Shown here piece by piece: positions 19,643 to 29,136 of a stretch of DNA of 54,660 nucleotides. The stretch is from contig NZ_PGVA01000020.1 in NCBI RefSeq assembly GCF_002860125.1, forward strand, positions 1-54,660, written 5' to 3'. Each line of letters begins with the position of its first letter. The stretch's first letter is position 1. The translations under genes and the position numbers were made by a program. The DNA is from Bacillus canaveralius. Its GTDB lineage: Bacteria; Bacillota; Bacilli; Bacillales; Cytobacillaceae. The notes below the pieces were generated by a model. The model did not search any database. It was not told where the DNA came from and was given only the letters and a program-made list of their open reading frames with translations.

Positions 19643-20986
19643 TCAATTTGTATTGGTTGAAGACTCCTGGTTTGTATCGGCGGGCTGAGTCGTGGCCGGG
19701 TCTTGTGCTGGCTGTTCTTCATTAGGCTGATGTTGATTTTGTTGTTGCTGGCTCTGCTGTTGTGCAGCAGGCTCATCTTCCGCTTTCTGCTCAGTCTGTT
19801 CTTCTTTCATCCTGCGCTCTTCTTCTTCCAGGGCTTTGCGTTCATCCTCGTACTCATCAAGCTCAGCTTTAATCTCGTCCAGAGTCTTCTGCTTTTCATC
19901 GCTGGTAAGATCTTCATCCGCTTTCACTTCTTCCTGATGCTTAAGCAGACCGAATACAATCAAATCCCGATCTTCCAGAGAACGGGCAATTTCCAGTGCT
20001 GCCACTGCGTTTCCTCTGCCAATATGAATCCAATATTGATAATATTGGGGATCTGCTTGAAGCGTTATCGTGTTTTGGACATTTTTTCGTTGGTCTTCAC
20101 TAAGTGACTCACTAACGATGTAAGATCCCGCCAGTTGGTATTGGACGACCCTTGGCATGTCTTCCACATCATAGTTGGCCAGAGATCCGACTACTTCGCT
20201 GTAATCGTTTTTTAAATAATGCTCCTGGCTGTCTATAAACGCTGCTTGTTTGGGCTGGGCAAAAATAAGCGAATACACACTAAAAATAAGAGCAGGCAAT
20301 AACGCAATGACCAATCCCAAAGCTGCATACCGAGTAATGTTCCATTTTTTTCGTGTGACGCGGACGAAGTCTTTCTCCATTCGCTCAATGAGTGTGATGT
20401 TTTCCCGGATTATATCCAACAGTTTTTCTTCTGACTGGGCAGCCATCACTTTCGCAGCAGTGGGTGAAAGTTCAAGGGTTTCATGGAATCTTAAATATTT
20501 CTCGAATGAAAACTTTCCATCAACAGCTGCTGAAACGGTAGCTTTGATTTCCTGCCAGAGCCTCTCTTGATCTTTTTCATATGGCGGAAGGCTTTCCTTC
20601 ACTCCGTAATGAAGAAAATACGGCGTTAAACTCTCATCGATTACAATGTTTTCCGGACAAACAATGATATGGAGCCGCGAAAGAGAGTGATTCATTATTT
20701 TCTTTAAAAGTTGCGAAGCAAAAATCCATTTGCTTTTTGCGTCTTTATTTTTTAATTTGGTAAAGGTTATGTAGTTTGATGGTGGCTGTAATTCGAGGCG
20801 GAGTTCATCCTCTGTTAAATGAATATTCTTATCGACCGACGGCTCGATGTCCTTCAGCATGTCCACTTCTACTGCATTGTCCAATTTGATTTTCTCTCTT
20901 TGAAAAATCAGCGAAACAGAATGATTTTCTTTTTTCATGACCGCTTCGAGTTGCTCTTCGAGATAAGTTCGATTCTGTTCTGACAT
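19643..20986 (-). CDS. essB: type VII secretion protein EssB / YukC
   Basis: A bitopic membrane protein of the secretion core. From the ATG at 20986 (preceded by AAAGGAG) it is about 447 residues. A cytoplasmic pseudokinase-like domain occupies about residues 1-200. A single helix near 215-235 (YAALGLVIALLPALIFSVYSLIF) leads to an extracytoplasmic helical domain. The tail is very rich in E, K, Q and N, ending in repeats such as QQQNQHQPNEEQP. An earlier in-frame start at 21040 would overlap yukD and lacks an RBS. It lies between yukD and essC as in B. subtilis. Confidence 0.9.
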   Translation of the reverse strand: MSEQNRTYLEEQLEAVMKKENHSVSLIFQREKIKLDNAVEVDMLKDIEPSVDKNIHLTEDELRLELQPPSNYITFTKLKNKDAKSKWIFASQLLKKIMNHSLSRLHIIVCPENIVIDESLTPYFLHYGVKESLPPYEKDQERLWQEIKATVSAAVDGKFSFEKYLRFHETLELSPTAAKVMAAQSEEKLLDIIRENITLIERMEKDFVRVTRKKWNITRYAALGLVIALLPALIFSVYSLIFAQPKQAAFIDSQEHYLKNDYSEVVGSLANYDVEDMPRVVQYQLAGSYIVSESLSEDQRKNVQNTITLQADPQYYQYWIHIGRGNAVAALEIARSLEDRDLIVFGLLKHQEEVKADEDLTSDEKQKTLDEIKAELDEYEDERKALEEEERRMKEEQTEQKAEDEPAAQQQSQQQQNQHQPNEEQPAQDPATTQPADTNQESSTNTN

Positions 20987-21000
20987 GTTTATGTGCTCCT

Positions 21001-21240
21001 TTATAATATTTCGAGACGGTCTCCAGTAGTGATGCCACAATCTACCAGCTTATCGGTTCCAGACAGGACGATCTGCTTATTAGGAATGCGTACCCAATAT
21101 CCTTCACGTGGCGGTTCAGAAATGGATTTAGCCTGCCAAACAATGTCAATCACTTTTTTAACAGAGTGATAGTTGGATAGGCGGAGATCAAAAGTATCTT
21201 TTTTATAGTTCTTTAAGTCTACTGTTAATTCGATATACAT
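21001..21240 (-). CDS. yukD: ubiquitin-like type VII secretion accessory protein YukD / EsaB
   Basis: A small cytoplasmic protein of 79 residues with the beta-grasp pattern of YukD. An initial strand MYIELTVDL is followed by YHSVKKVIDIVWQ, then VRIPNKQIVLSG, and it ends GITTGDRLEIL. YukD/EsaB is a structural or regulatory part of Firmicute type VII systems. It lies between esxA and essB, 14 bases before the chosen essB start. A hairpin in the gap before it may lower its expression relative to esxA. Confidence 0.88.
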   Translation of the reverse strand: MYIELTVDLKNYKKDTFDLRLSNYHSVKKVIDIVWQAKSISEPPREGYWVRIPNKQIVLSGTDKLVDCGITTGDRLEIL

Positions 21241-21322
21241 AGTTTCACCTCATTAAAGAAAAGCGGGAAGTGCCTTGTTCATCATCTTTGTATTAACAAT
21301 TGATATAAAATTTTCACAATAA

Positions 21323-21357
21323 AGGAGCGCCCTTCATCTGGTTGGAATGGCGCTCCT
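21323..21357 (-). terminator. stem-loop between esxA and yukD (likely partial terminator)
   Basis: Perfect 9-bp arms AGGAGCGCC / GGCGCTCCT enclose 17 bases, and on the minus strand TTTATTGTG follows. It sits between the substrate gene esxA and the machine genes, so it probably lets only part of the transcripts continue or protects the esxA message. Confidence 0.7.
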
Positions 21358-21383
21358 CTTTACTTCATTGATATCAGATGAAG

Positions 21384-21677
21384 TTAACCGCGAATTTGGC
21401 TCGCAATTTGGCTGTCAGCATCTGCAAGAGCTTTACCAGTGTTTCTAAGCTGCACAGAAATGTCCTCAAGCAGTTGCTGCATTTGAATAATTGAAGGTCT
21501 TAATGCCTCATACTGGTCACTGAACGCTCTGCTCGCTTCACCTTCCCAAGCACCCTCCAATTCCTTAATCATGCCATTTAAACGGGTAATTTGTTCTCCT
21601 ACCTGATTGCTTTCACTGCTATAGCGACCTGCCATGCTTTCAAGTTCTGCTGGGGTAACGCGAATAATTCCTGACAT
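21384..21677 (-). CDS. esxA: WXG100 protein EsxA / YukE
   Basis: A secreted helical-hairpin substrate and probable component of the type VII system. It has 97 residues, with the WXG turn in GAWEGEASRAF (about residue 43). It begins MSGIIRVTPAELESMA, a typical WXG100 start, and its C-terminal helix carries acidic residues. It is the first gene of the operon and has its own promoter about 30 bases upstream. A stem-loop after it should make it the most abundant product. No second Esx gene is visible in the window, so it probably works as a homodimer like YukE. Confidence 0.94.
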   Translation of the reverse strand: MSGIIRVTPAELESMAGRYSSESNQVGEQITRLNGMIKELEGAWEGEASRAFSDQYEALRPSIIQMQQLLEDISVQLRNTGKALADADSQIASQIRG

Positions 21678-21709
21678 TTGAACAACTCCTTTTTCCTTAA
21701 TTTACTTCA

Positions 21710-21738
21710 ATTGTAAAAATATAGACCAAAGAGGTCAA
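21710..21738 (-). promoter_or_regulatory. promoter of the type VII secretion operon
   Basis: On the minus strand TTGACC (21733-21738) and TACAAT (21710-21715) are 17 bases apart. Together with the start codon at 21677 this leaves a short leader of about 25 bases. Confidence 0.65.
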
Positions 21739-21886
21739 TGGTAAACTTGATAATAATAGAAAAAGAGTTAAATATACCCGTTTTATTCCCTTATAAAAAG
21801 AATCATAAACCTTTGTACTAGTAATTTTTTCATATTTTTTTAAATTGCTATATCAACGACTAAGTCCAATAGCCTAAAACAACTTA

Positions 21887-22219
21887 TCATCTTGGAACCT
21901 TAGTTTCTTTTTCCTCGTAATAAATCGTAATACTCTGTTTATTCATCTCATTAATATGGTCATGATAACGGTTTGCCAATGTATCCATGAGGGATATTTG
22001 ATCATTGATAATTGATTTAAAGTCTTTATGGTTATTTTCCAGTAATTTCAGCGATTCTTCTATGATGGTGCCAGAGCTTGCTTTCAGTTCTTTTTCGATA
22101 AGGGTCAACATCTCATAACCAAGGCTGCCCATTTCCTCGAGGTGCTGTTTGAAAATAGATGATTTATCCTTTAATTCCTCATACGGCTGAAATCGATGAA
22201 TTTTTGTGAGTTGCCCCAT
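21887..22219 (-). CDS. small helical partner of the lipase-like protein
   Basis: A 110-residue protein from the ATG at 22219, preceded by AAGGAGG. The sequence is almost all charged helix with heptad-like spacing (HLEEMGSLGYEMLTLIEKELKA, LLENNHKDFKSIINDQISLMDTLANRYHDHI). It has no membrane segment or signal peptide. It starts 13 bases after the lipase-like gene's stop codon. Small helical proteins next to type VII effectors often serve as targeting partners, and I infer that role here; a dedicated chaperone is the alternative. I do not recognise the family with certainty. Confidence 0.6.
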   Translation of the reverse strand: MGQLTKIHRFQPYEELKDKSSIFKQHLEEMGSLGYEMLTLIEKELKASSGTIIEESLKLLENNHKDFKSIINDQISLMDTLANRYHDHINEMNKQSITIYYEEKETKVPR

Positions 22220-22232
22220 GATTTCCTCCTTA

Positions 22233-24245
22233 TTAACGCAAATCAAATATAGTCGAAATATTCTTATCCTCCTGAAATAACTTTTCGATGGAAGATCGGA
22301 TGCTTCTTAACTGTTCAATCCCCTTTGTTTGCTCCGCCTGGAAGTAATGAAAGGCATCCTCAAAGGTATCTGTAAAAATTGCATCCAGAGGGTTAATAGA
22401 CTCATGGACAGATATCCCTCTCATTTCTACGTCCCCACCCGGCAATAGATACCGGTAAGAATGCGGATTGGCTTCCATATCATTAATGGCGCCGATCAAA
22501 CGGCTTTTCCGAGTTTGAAAATCGTCCAAATACTGACGATGATAGCTTTCTTTCAGTTTGTTGAGCATGTCGGCTTTATCCTGATATTTATCGATGCCAA
22601 TTTGATAGATTCTCACAGCCGAAGAGAGATTTACTTCGATTCTCTGGCCTTCCGACGTGACTTTAAAGCGATACATATCATTTCCTACATAACGCTTCCC
22701 GTCCTGCGCGGCAAGAGAACTGGCGACATGAGCCACTCCATGCGCTTCTGCAGCCTTCCCAAAACCGTCTATAAACTCTATTGAGCCGTCAAAAATCTTC
22801 TTGAATTTGTCTTTGATATTGGCGGTTTCTTGCATGATAGTGGCTGCTACGTCCAAAATACCGATCACATACTTCTCATAATCAGCAATACCCGGGTCAA
22901 AAAGATCTTTTATCAGTAAATCCCCTAAGCTGCCAATCGATTTCGTTATGTTATGAATATGACCCTCTATTTCGTTTAAATAAGATGCAATCTCATATCT
23001 AATGATTAAAGTAACTCCTGCAGCCATGTTAATGAGTGCCGGTAAATTTTCACTTAACTTTGCCAGCCTTTTGCCGATTTCCTCTACTCTCAGTCCCAAT
23101 TGTCCAAGTGCATAAACAAGTTCTGTCGGGAATTCGGGAATCGGCAGTGGCACAGTTACATTTACAACGCGAGAAGGAAATCCTCCAGCAGGCACAGCGA
23201 TATTGACATCAACACTGCTCCAGTCAGGTCCATCCATCAGCTTCCCCCACTCAGCTTCAATCGTATCAAGCAAAGTATAAAACTCCTGATCGACTCCGAT
23301 TAAGCCTCTCATTAACCCATCCATTCCATTCTCCTGATAATAAGGCGCCATTGTCGCCAGGAACATTTGAAGCACCTGCAGGTCCTTATCAGAAAGGTTG
23401 GCAAAGGTTCCGCGAAGCCCAGCGAAGCCAGGATCGGTGTCAACGAATGTTCGGTCGCCCAGGTCCAGAAAGCCTCGTACGCCGGACACTCCGTATAACA
23501 CGTCCTCTTGGGCTGTTAGATGGTGGATGTTGGCTCCTTTTTCTTTATAGTATTCTTCTGCGAATGATTTTAGTTCTGCGGGTGGGATGGTGTAGAGTTC
23601 ATCAAAGTTTTCTGGATCTCTGTTAAATTTGTCTGCTAAACTAAACCGAAAGTAACTATCTACAAGTGCGAGTTGATATGCACTTGGAGGTGCATCATTT
23701 AATGCATACACATTATCAAACGAATTTGTCGTTAACTGTAGCATTTGGACTAAATTCCCACCGAGTGAGTGCCCAATAGCTGACTTTTGCAATCTTAATT
23801 CTTGCGTTTCTTTTTCTACTTTTTCTGTGATTTTTTGAGTCACCATCATATCAAAACGCTTAGCATCTGCAAATTGCTCATTAATCTTTCCAGTGAAGAT
23901 CCCTAATCCGTTGTAAATCCAATCATGGGGGTGACCTTTACCGCCATCCTCTAACGTCTCACTGCCCCTAGTTATTGTGTATGAGCGATTAATATTCTTC
24001 GCGGGATTATAAAAATGAATAATTGTTCCATCGAAACCTGAATCTTTTCCATTGCTTTTTAATTCTTCTATTCCTTGTGTATCAGAAGAGTGATATATGG
24101 TGATTTCTCCGGGTGGTTCCATTCCGGTTTCTTCAATATATATTTTCCTTATACCCTCAACACTTATTTTTTCTGACTTTCCATATTCTAATTCGGCTAT
24201 CCGTGCCCTCAAAATATCAGTATTTAAAATTTCCTTTTCACTCAT
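22233..24245 (-). CDS. lipase-like alpha/beta-hydrolase, putative type VII secretion effector
   Basis: A large protein of 670 residues from the ATG at 24245 (preceded by GGGTGG). The N-terminal 300 residues look like an alpha/beta-hydrolase with the nucleophile elbow GHSLGGN (about residue 163), resembling proteins annotated DUF6792. The second half is helical and rich in hydrophobic patches (GVTLIIRYEIASYLNEIEGHI). There is no signal peptide. It lies upstream of esxA on the same strand, between a small helical protein and a lipoprotein. I infer a secreted phospholipase- or esterase-like effector; a general intracellular lipase is the alternative. Confidence 0.62.
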   Translation of the reverse strand: MSEKEILNTDILRARIAELEYGKSEKISVEGIRKIYIEETGMEPPGEITIYHSSDTQGIEELKSNGKDSGFDGTIIHFYNPAKNINRSYTITRGSETLEDGGKGHPHDWIYNGLGIFTGKINEQFADAKRFDMMVTQKITEKVEKETQELRLQKSAIGHSLGGNLVQMLQLTTNSFDNVYALNDAPPSAYQLALVDSYFRFSLADKFNRDPENFDELYTIPPAELKSFAEEYYKEKGANIHHLTAQEDVLYGVSGVRGFLDLGDRTFVDTDPGFAGLRGTFANLSDKDLQVLQMFLATMAPYYQENGMDGLMRGLIGVDQEFYTLLDTIEAEWGKLMDGPDWSSVDVNIAVPAGGFPSRVVNVTVPLPIPEFPTELVYALGQLGLRVEEIGKRLAKLSENLPALINMAAGVTLIIRYEIASYLNEIEGHIHNITKSIGSLGDLLIKDLFDPGIADYEKYVIGILDVAATIMQETANIKDKFKKIFDGSIEFIDGFGKAAEAHGVAHVASSLAAQDGKRYVGNDMYRFKVTSEGQRIEVNLSSAVRIYQIGIDKYQDKADMLNKLKESYHRQYLDDFQTRKSRLIGAINDMEANPHSYRYLLPGGDVEMRGISVHESINPLDAIFTDTFEDAFHYFQAEQTKGIEQLRSIRSSIEKLFQEDKNISTIFDLR

Positions 24246-24266
24246 TAATTCCACCCACAATTTGAG

Positions 24267-24932
24267 CTATTCTAAAAAATCTACGGATTTCATTAGCATT
24301 AACAATTGTTCTTCTACTTCCATTGAATTTGCTCCACAACTCTTTTTTTCATCTGTACAAAAAGAACTGGAAGAAAATCTAACTGCCTTGGCACTCTTTT
24401 TGGATTTAATATAGCTAAAATAATTATGGTACTCTCTTTTATCTGTTACAAAGTTGTCTTTGGCATAGTAAAATATTGCATTCTCGTTCTCAAATGTTTC
24501 ATACTCACCTGTATAATTTGCAAAAGAGGATAATAAATCTAAATTAGCATTGATATTTTCTGTTTCGGGCCCATTTTCATATATCACTTGGAAACTATAA
24601 GAAATATTCTTATCTTCATCTTTGCTTCCAAAAGTAATCAGCTCTTCATGTTCATCATGTTTCTCGAAGCTTTTTTCCGCTATTTGTCCACCTGATGGAA
24701 ATAACATAGCATATCCATCAGTTTTAGACTTAAAAAGGTAATAACCATCCTGTACTTCCTCAGGTGCATCCATAAATTCTCTTGTAAACTTATCTTTGAA
24801 TGCAGGTGTGTCAGGCAAGTTATTGGCAGCTGCCCTTGGATCCTTTTCGTCTGGCTCCTGATTCATTTCGCATCCCCCTATAATAAGCATCAAAATGATG
24901 ATTCCAAGCTGCTTAAGTCTGTTCAAAATCAA
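24267..24932 (-). CDS. lipoprotein next to the lipase-like gene
   Basis: A 221-residue predicted lipoprotein: hydrophobic leader LGIIILMLIIGGCEMN with a lipobox cysteine at about residue 21, then a polar mature domain. It lies 21 bases before the lipase-like gene in transcription order, so the two are probably cotranscribed. An exported lipoprotein beside a putative secreted lipase would suit an immunity protein protecting the cell surface, but that is inference. A broken second copy of this gene, with its upstream region, lies at 36071-36483. Confidence 0.75.
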   Translation of the reverse strand: MILNRLKQLGIIILMLIIGGCEMNQEPDEKDPRAAANNLPDTPAFKDKFTREFMDAPEEVQDGYYLFKSKTDGYAMLFPSGGQIAEKSFEKHDEHEELITFGSKDEDKNISYSFQVIYENGPETENINANLDLLSSFANYTGEYETFENENAIFYYAKDNFVTDKREYHNYFSYIKSKKSAKAVRFSSSSFCTDEKKSCGANSMEVEEQLLMLMKSVDFLE

Positions 24933-25256
24933 AATCCCCTTTCGAGATTTTCCCCATGTTTCTTATCCCATTACTACCACATATTCCCACATGGTTTCAA
25001 CTGTATTTATGTTAAAAACTAAAAAACACAACTTTCCTACCAGATTATTCATTATTTTTCGGAAATTTTATATGGATTTTTACAACTTTAGCACCAGCAA
25101 TTAATCGCGGCGGTGGATAAAGTAGAATTTGGCCGATACCGATGTGTGAGGAGAGGGAGATAGTGACTGACTAATAGCAAATGCATAAAATAACAGCTTC
25201 GATTACTCCGGATCATGAAGTCTCAACAGCAACTATCAACTTGTCATCGCTAAACT

Positions 25257-26156
25257 TTATTTTACCAAGATTCGTCTTATGGTTTCAGTGACAATTTCCA
25301 TTAATTCTGTGGAAGTCTCAGGATTAAAAATGAGATAAATGGGTGTTTCTGGTATTGACGTGGGCAAATCCAGTTGTACTAGATTACCGCTCTTTAACTC
25401 ATCTTCGACAATCATTTTTTGGAGAATGGTCAATCCAACCCCCTTTCTGACCATCATCTTTATCCAACCTACATTGTTAATTTCAAGAGATTTGTTCGTT
25501 TTGATCCCTAGATCCTGAAGGTAATTTTCAATAGAGCGGGTTACAAAAAAATTTCGATTGTATATAATAATTCTCTCTTCTTTTAGTTCTTCGATGGTCA
25601 CCACCCCTTTATTTGCCAAATGGTGAGCTGGACTGCAAACAAGCACATTCTCTTCATCCGTAACTTTTACAAATATAAGATTTTGAGAGTCTAATTCTTT
25701 TTCCGAATAAATGTAGCCAAGGCCAAACTTTATTTCTCCATTCTTGATCAACTCTATTGTATCCTTTGTTTCTTCAATTTTTATTTTAAAATCCACATTC
25801 GGATAGGATTTATACAGCACCTTCAGTAATTCTGGCATTATATTTACCCCCATATGGTTGGGGGAAGATATTGTGATATTATTATCAATTTTAGAACCAC
25901 TTTTTAACTTTTGTTCAGCTTTTTTTATCAAGGTAAAAGCATCTTGAAGATAACCATAAACCTCTTGTCCCATATCGGTTAAGGTGATTTTTTTTCCATT
26001 AGTTCGTTTAAACAGGATTGTGTTAAATTCACTTTCCAACTGTTTGATTCGAACACTAATCGTTGGTTGGGTTATATTCAATTCCTCTGCCGCCTCTGAA
26101 AAACTGCCTTTCTCGACAATCATTAAAAAGGCTTCAATATTTTTAAGTTCCATCAT
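25257..26156 (-). CDS. LysR-family transcriptional regulator
   Basis: A 299-residue DNA-binding regulator. The N-terminal winged helix-turn-helix is typical (IEAFLMIVEKGSFSEAAEELNITQPTISVRIKQLE). A periplasmic-binding-protein-like effector domain follows. It is the last gene of the catabolic island and is transcribed in the same direction as the two permease genes before it. It probably controls them or the oxygenase and TRAP genes in response to the transported substrate; the effector is unknown. The start may be either of the two adjacent ATG codons. Confidence 0.9.
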   Translation of the reverse strand: MMELKNIEAFLMIVEKGSFSEAAEELNITQPTISVRIKQLESEFNTILFKRTNGKKITLTDMGQEVYGYLQDAFTLIKKAEQKLKSGSKIDNNITISSPNHMGVNIMPELLKVLYKSYPNVDFKIKIEETKDTIELIKNGEIKFGLGYIYSEKELDSQNLIFVKVTDEENVLVCSPAHHLANKGVVTIEELKEERIIIYNRNFFVTRSIENYLQDLGIKTNKSLEINNVGWIKMMVRKGVGLTILQKMIVEDELKSGNLVQLDLPTSIPETPIYLIFNPETSTELMEIVTETIRRILVK

Positions 26157-26223
26157 AAACCCCCAATATATACTTTGGCGTTATCTTTATAAAAGTATAA
26201 CAGCCCCTAAAGCTGGTTTGTGA

Positions 26224-27615
26224 TTAAAGAGCAAGGATGATGTAATTTATTAAGGTTATCATTATTGAAGTGATTATCATCATTATGATGGCAAATTGCC
26301 AATTCCACTTTAATAAATCTTGGTACCTTACATTCAGAAGATTTGTGCCAATGATATTTAATGCAGACACCGGAGATAGCAGGGTTCCCATTGCCCATCC
26401 AATTGTTAAGGTGATCGCGAACATAATGGAGCTTAAATCGAGACTATTTGGATCAATGGAATTAGCCATAATGGAGACGGTTACAATTTGATGTACTCCT
26501 AATAGTGAAAAAAGCACGATTGAAGAGAGAATCATTAAAATGACAAAAACTTGGGAATGGTTTGTAAAAAAAACAAAGATTGATAATATGTATTGCGGAA
26601 AAGGTGATAGTTGAAACATGTGAGAGAAAAAAGAAGCTGTAATGATCATCAATGATTCATTATGGACATTGGGCAGAATATTTTTCCGGTAATTTTTCAA
26701 CTCAGATTTCATCTCATCCTTTTTCCTTATTAAAGATGACCATAATAACGAAGACACAATCGCAATGAGGCTGACGATGATGATTAGATTGAAGTCGAAA
26801 ATTCTATCTAAAATAATGATTGAACCAAATAAACCTAAGAATCCGATTGTTAGCTCCAAAAGCTTTTTCCTGGTTTCTGGTTCGTCGCTGATTGTTTTGG
26901 CATCTGCGTTCCAAGTCGGCAGCGACCTTACTTCTATTCTAAAGAGAAATAGTGAAATAAAAAAACCCAAAATAACAAAAATAAGGGCATAAAATAAAAA
27001 AGGAATAAGTGTTAAGTCGAGTATAAATAGGATTATAGCAACACCGGCGATATAGGGTGAAAATATAATGGATAAACAAAAACCCTGCATAATTGCCTTT
27101 GTATAGGTCCCTCTACTGGACTCCAAAAGTGGCCTGAACAGATCGGTTGAAACTCGCAATGCACCAATATTCATAAATGAAGTTAGCAAAGCCGAACTGC
27201 CAAGAACTATTATTGGTACAAAAAATGGTTTGTCTGACCATTTATTAATGATAGTTACAATCGTACCATCATATCCGCCTAAGCGCATCGGAATGGAAAG
27301 CAGTGGAACAGACAAAAATAAGGGTACGAAGGCCAAGTTTAGCAAGATCGCTTCCTTCCAGTAACTAACGGCACCACCATAGTAAAAATAAAAGACATGA
27401 CCGATTATAACCAGGACAAACGTAATCCTCCTTGGAGCTTTATTCATGAAAAAAAAGCAATAAAGAAAGGTGATGACAGCTGCGCTGACTATTAAGGTGT
27501 CATTTCCTGCTCCTAAAACCGAATAAACTAAGTAAATCGCGCCCAATAAAAATAATAAAGCTCCTCTAATTGAGCTTGCATACTGTAAACGATCCGATAA
27601 TAATTGTCGTTTCAT
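26224..27615 (-). CDS. ion-transporter-superfamily-like permease
   Basis: A polytopic membrane protein of about 463 residues with 11-13 predicted helices. The start is placed at the ATG at 27615, preceded by GGAGAAG. The repeated architecture and the motif TIGWAMGTLLSPVSALNIIG near the C terminus resemble the ion transporter superfamily of carboxylate/cation carriers, but I cannot assign a substrate. It shares its layout with the gene upstream of it (27652-29082), from which it is separated by a short gap, so the two probably arose by duplication and may act as a pair. Confidence 0.5.
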   Translation of the reverse strand: MKRQLLSDRLQYASSIRGALLFLLGAIYLVYSVLGAGNDTLIVSAAVITFLYCFFFMNKAPRRITFVLVIIGHVFYFYYGGAVSYWKEAILLNLAFVPLFLSVPLLSIPMRLGGYDGTIVTIINKWSDKPFFVPIIVLGSSALLTSFMNIGALRVSTDLFRPLLESSRGTYTKAIMQGFCLSIIFSPYIAGVAIILFILDLTLIPFLFYALIFVILGFFISLFLFRIEVRSLPTWNADAKTISDEPETRKKLLELTIGFLGLFGSIIILDRIFDFNLIIIVSLIAIVSSLLWSSLIRKKDEMKSELKNYRKNILPNVHNESLMIITASFFSHMFQLSPFPQYILSIFVFFTNHSQVFVILMILSSIVLFSLLGVHQIVTVSIMANSIDPNSLDLSSIMFAITLTIGWAMGTLLSPVSALNIIGTNLLNVRYQDLLKWNWQFAIIMMIITSIMITLINYIILAL

Positions 27616-27651
27616 TTCAATCTTCTCCAAAACATACACTCCTCCTAGCTA

Positions 27652-29082
27652 CTAAAAATAGATCTGCATTAAAATCGAAAGTGAGGACGTTACAATGAAA
27701 ACTATCAGTGCAAAAAATAGATTGTGTTTAACAACTTGCATTGGACTCTCATTAATGGTCACGGCTACAATGTTTGCGTTCATTGTAAATGGGCTTGAAG
27801 CAGATCCAGTCAACGCTCCCCCCAGAATGGCTAACGCCAGCCATTCAGCCGATACATTCATAAATTGTAAACTTAATGTTTGCGTGGCTAAAACCACCAC
27901 TAATTGAGGGATTATACCGATCCATGTCATTAAGAAAACGACAAATCCGATCACCAATAAAATAAACGGTCCAATCGTAATGCTTATGGAATATACGGTA
28001 CCGTTAATCCAGTCGTTAATATGTGAATGAGCAATCACATTGATGAACACAGACATAGCGACAAACAATGCAACCTGAGGATATATATTTGGGACCGTCT
28101 CAATCAGACGCTTTTGCATATTTTTGCAGTAAGATTTCCCCTTTTGTAAGAACAAGGCCCAAATAAACGAATATGGAATAATCATCAATACAACAGCGTC
28201 CAGCATTGAAAATGTTAGCCAATGGCTTAAGCTCAAAATTATGACAATAAAAATAACAATATGCAGCAGAAAATAAATAAGACTCATTTTGGCCTTTGCA
28301 GACAAAATTTCATGGTCATTTTCTTCAACTAATAAATGTTCATTCACTTCTCCTTTTAAACGTCTAAAGCTTGACTGGATATCTAATAACAGAAATAAGA
28401 TGGCTATAGTAAAAGTAAGCGGTAAAATAATCGATGCCTTTGCCCCGGTGCCGGTGATGGCAATGGTCGGCGCAGCAGCTACCGGTGTCCAAAAAAGAGT
28501 CATTATAAAAGGTCTTACATATGTGATGGATTGAAATTTATTAATAAATGAGGCTGGCAGCTTTTTCAGAAACTCTGATAAAGATGCCTGGATAGTTGGA
28601 ATGGCAGGAGCTGTCATCACAGAACATAAAATAAACGTCACGATTGAAAAGGTTGCATACAAGCTTTTAAAGGAAGTGATTCTGCTTCTAAAGAAGCGAT
28701 ATATTTTTTGTGGATATTCGCCCAGTAAAACGGGAATGGACAATAAAGAAGCATAAGCTAACAGAACCAGAATATTGGTCATTCCTGAAAAGTAGGTTAA
28801 TGCGTTCCATGTAAACAGATCGTTCAAATACATCACAATGAACGAAAACGATAGGGAAATTACGACAATGATTTGATAAAAAACTTGGATACCCTGAAGA
28901 GAAAGGATTAACGCGAAAAAACTGCAAATGCTTAAAATATAGTCCGAGTATTTGATAGGTAACACCAATTGAATAATATAGAAGATAAAAAGACAGTTAA
29001 AAACAATCGATCTAGCAAGATTTAAGATCACACCCATATCCAATTTCGAAACACTTTCTTTTGCCATCCCAACCTGGAGCAT
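27652..29082 (-). CDS. ion-transporter-superfamily-like permease (paired with the next gene)
   Basis: A polytopic membrane protein of about 476 residues. The start at 29082 follows AGAGGTGA; in-frame starts a few codons earlier are possible. Hydrophobic helices run throughout. A cytosolic loop lies near residues 225-250 (SSFRRLKGEVNEHLLVEEND), and LAILGGALTGSASSPFTMNANIVAVT near the C terminus matches the corresponding segment of its neighbour. It probably moves an organic anion across the membrane, suggested by the oxygenase and TRAP genes upstream. A perfect palindrome lies in its upstream region. Confidence 0.5.
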   Translation of the reverse strand: MLQVGMAKESVSKLDMGVILNLARSIVFNCLFIFYIIQLVLPIKYSDYILSICSFFALILSLQGIQVFYQIIVVISLSFSFIVMYLNDLFTWNALTYFSGMTNILVLLAYASLLSIPVLLGEYPQKIYRFFRSRITSFKSLYATFSIVTFILCSVMTAPAIPTIQASLSEFLKKLPASFINKFQSITYVRPFIMTLFWTPVAAAPTIAITGTGAKASIILPLTFTIAILFLLLDIQSSFRRLKGEVNEHLLVEENDHEILSAKAKMSLIYFLLHIVIFIVIILSLSHWLTFSMLDAVVLMIIPYSFIWALFLQKGKSYCKNMQKRLIETVPNIYPQVALFVAMSVFINVIAHSHINDWINGTVYSISITIGPFILLVIGFVVFLMTWIGIIPQLVVVLATQTLSLQFMNVSAEWLALAILGGALTGSASSPFTMNANIVAVTINESPMQVVKHNLFFALIVFIVTSSLSILMQIYF

Positions 29083-29136
29083 TCGTGCCATCACCTCTGT
29101 AATAGTGAAATCTCTTAACTTGTTTCAGCCATAAAT

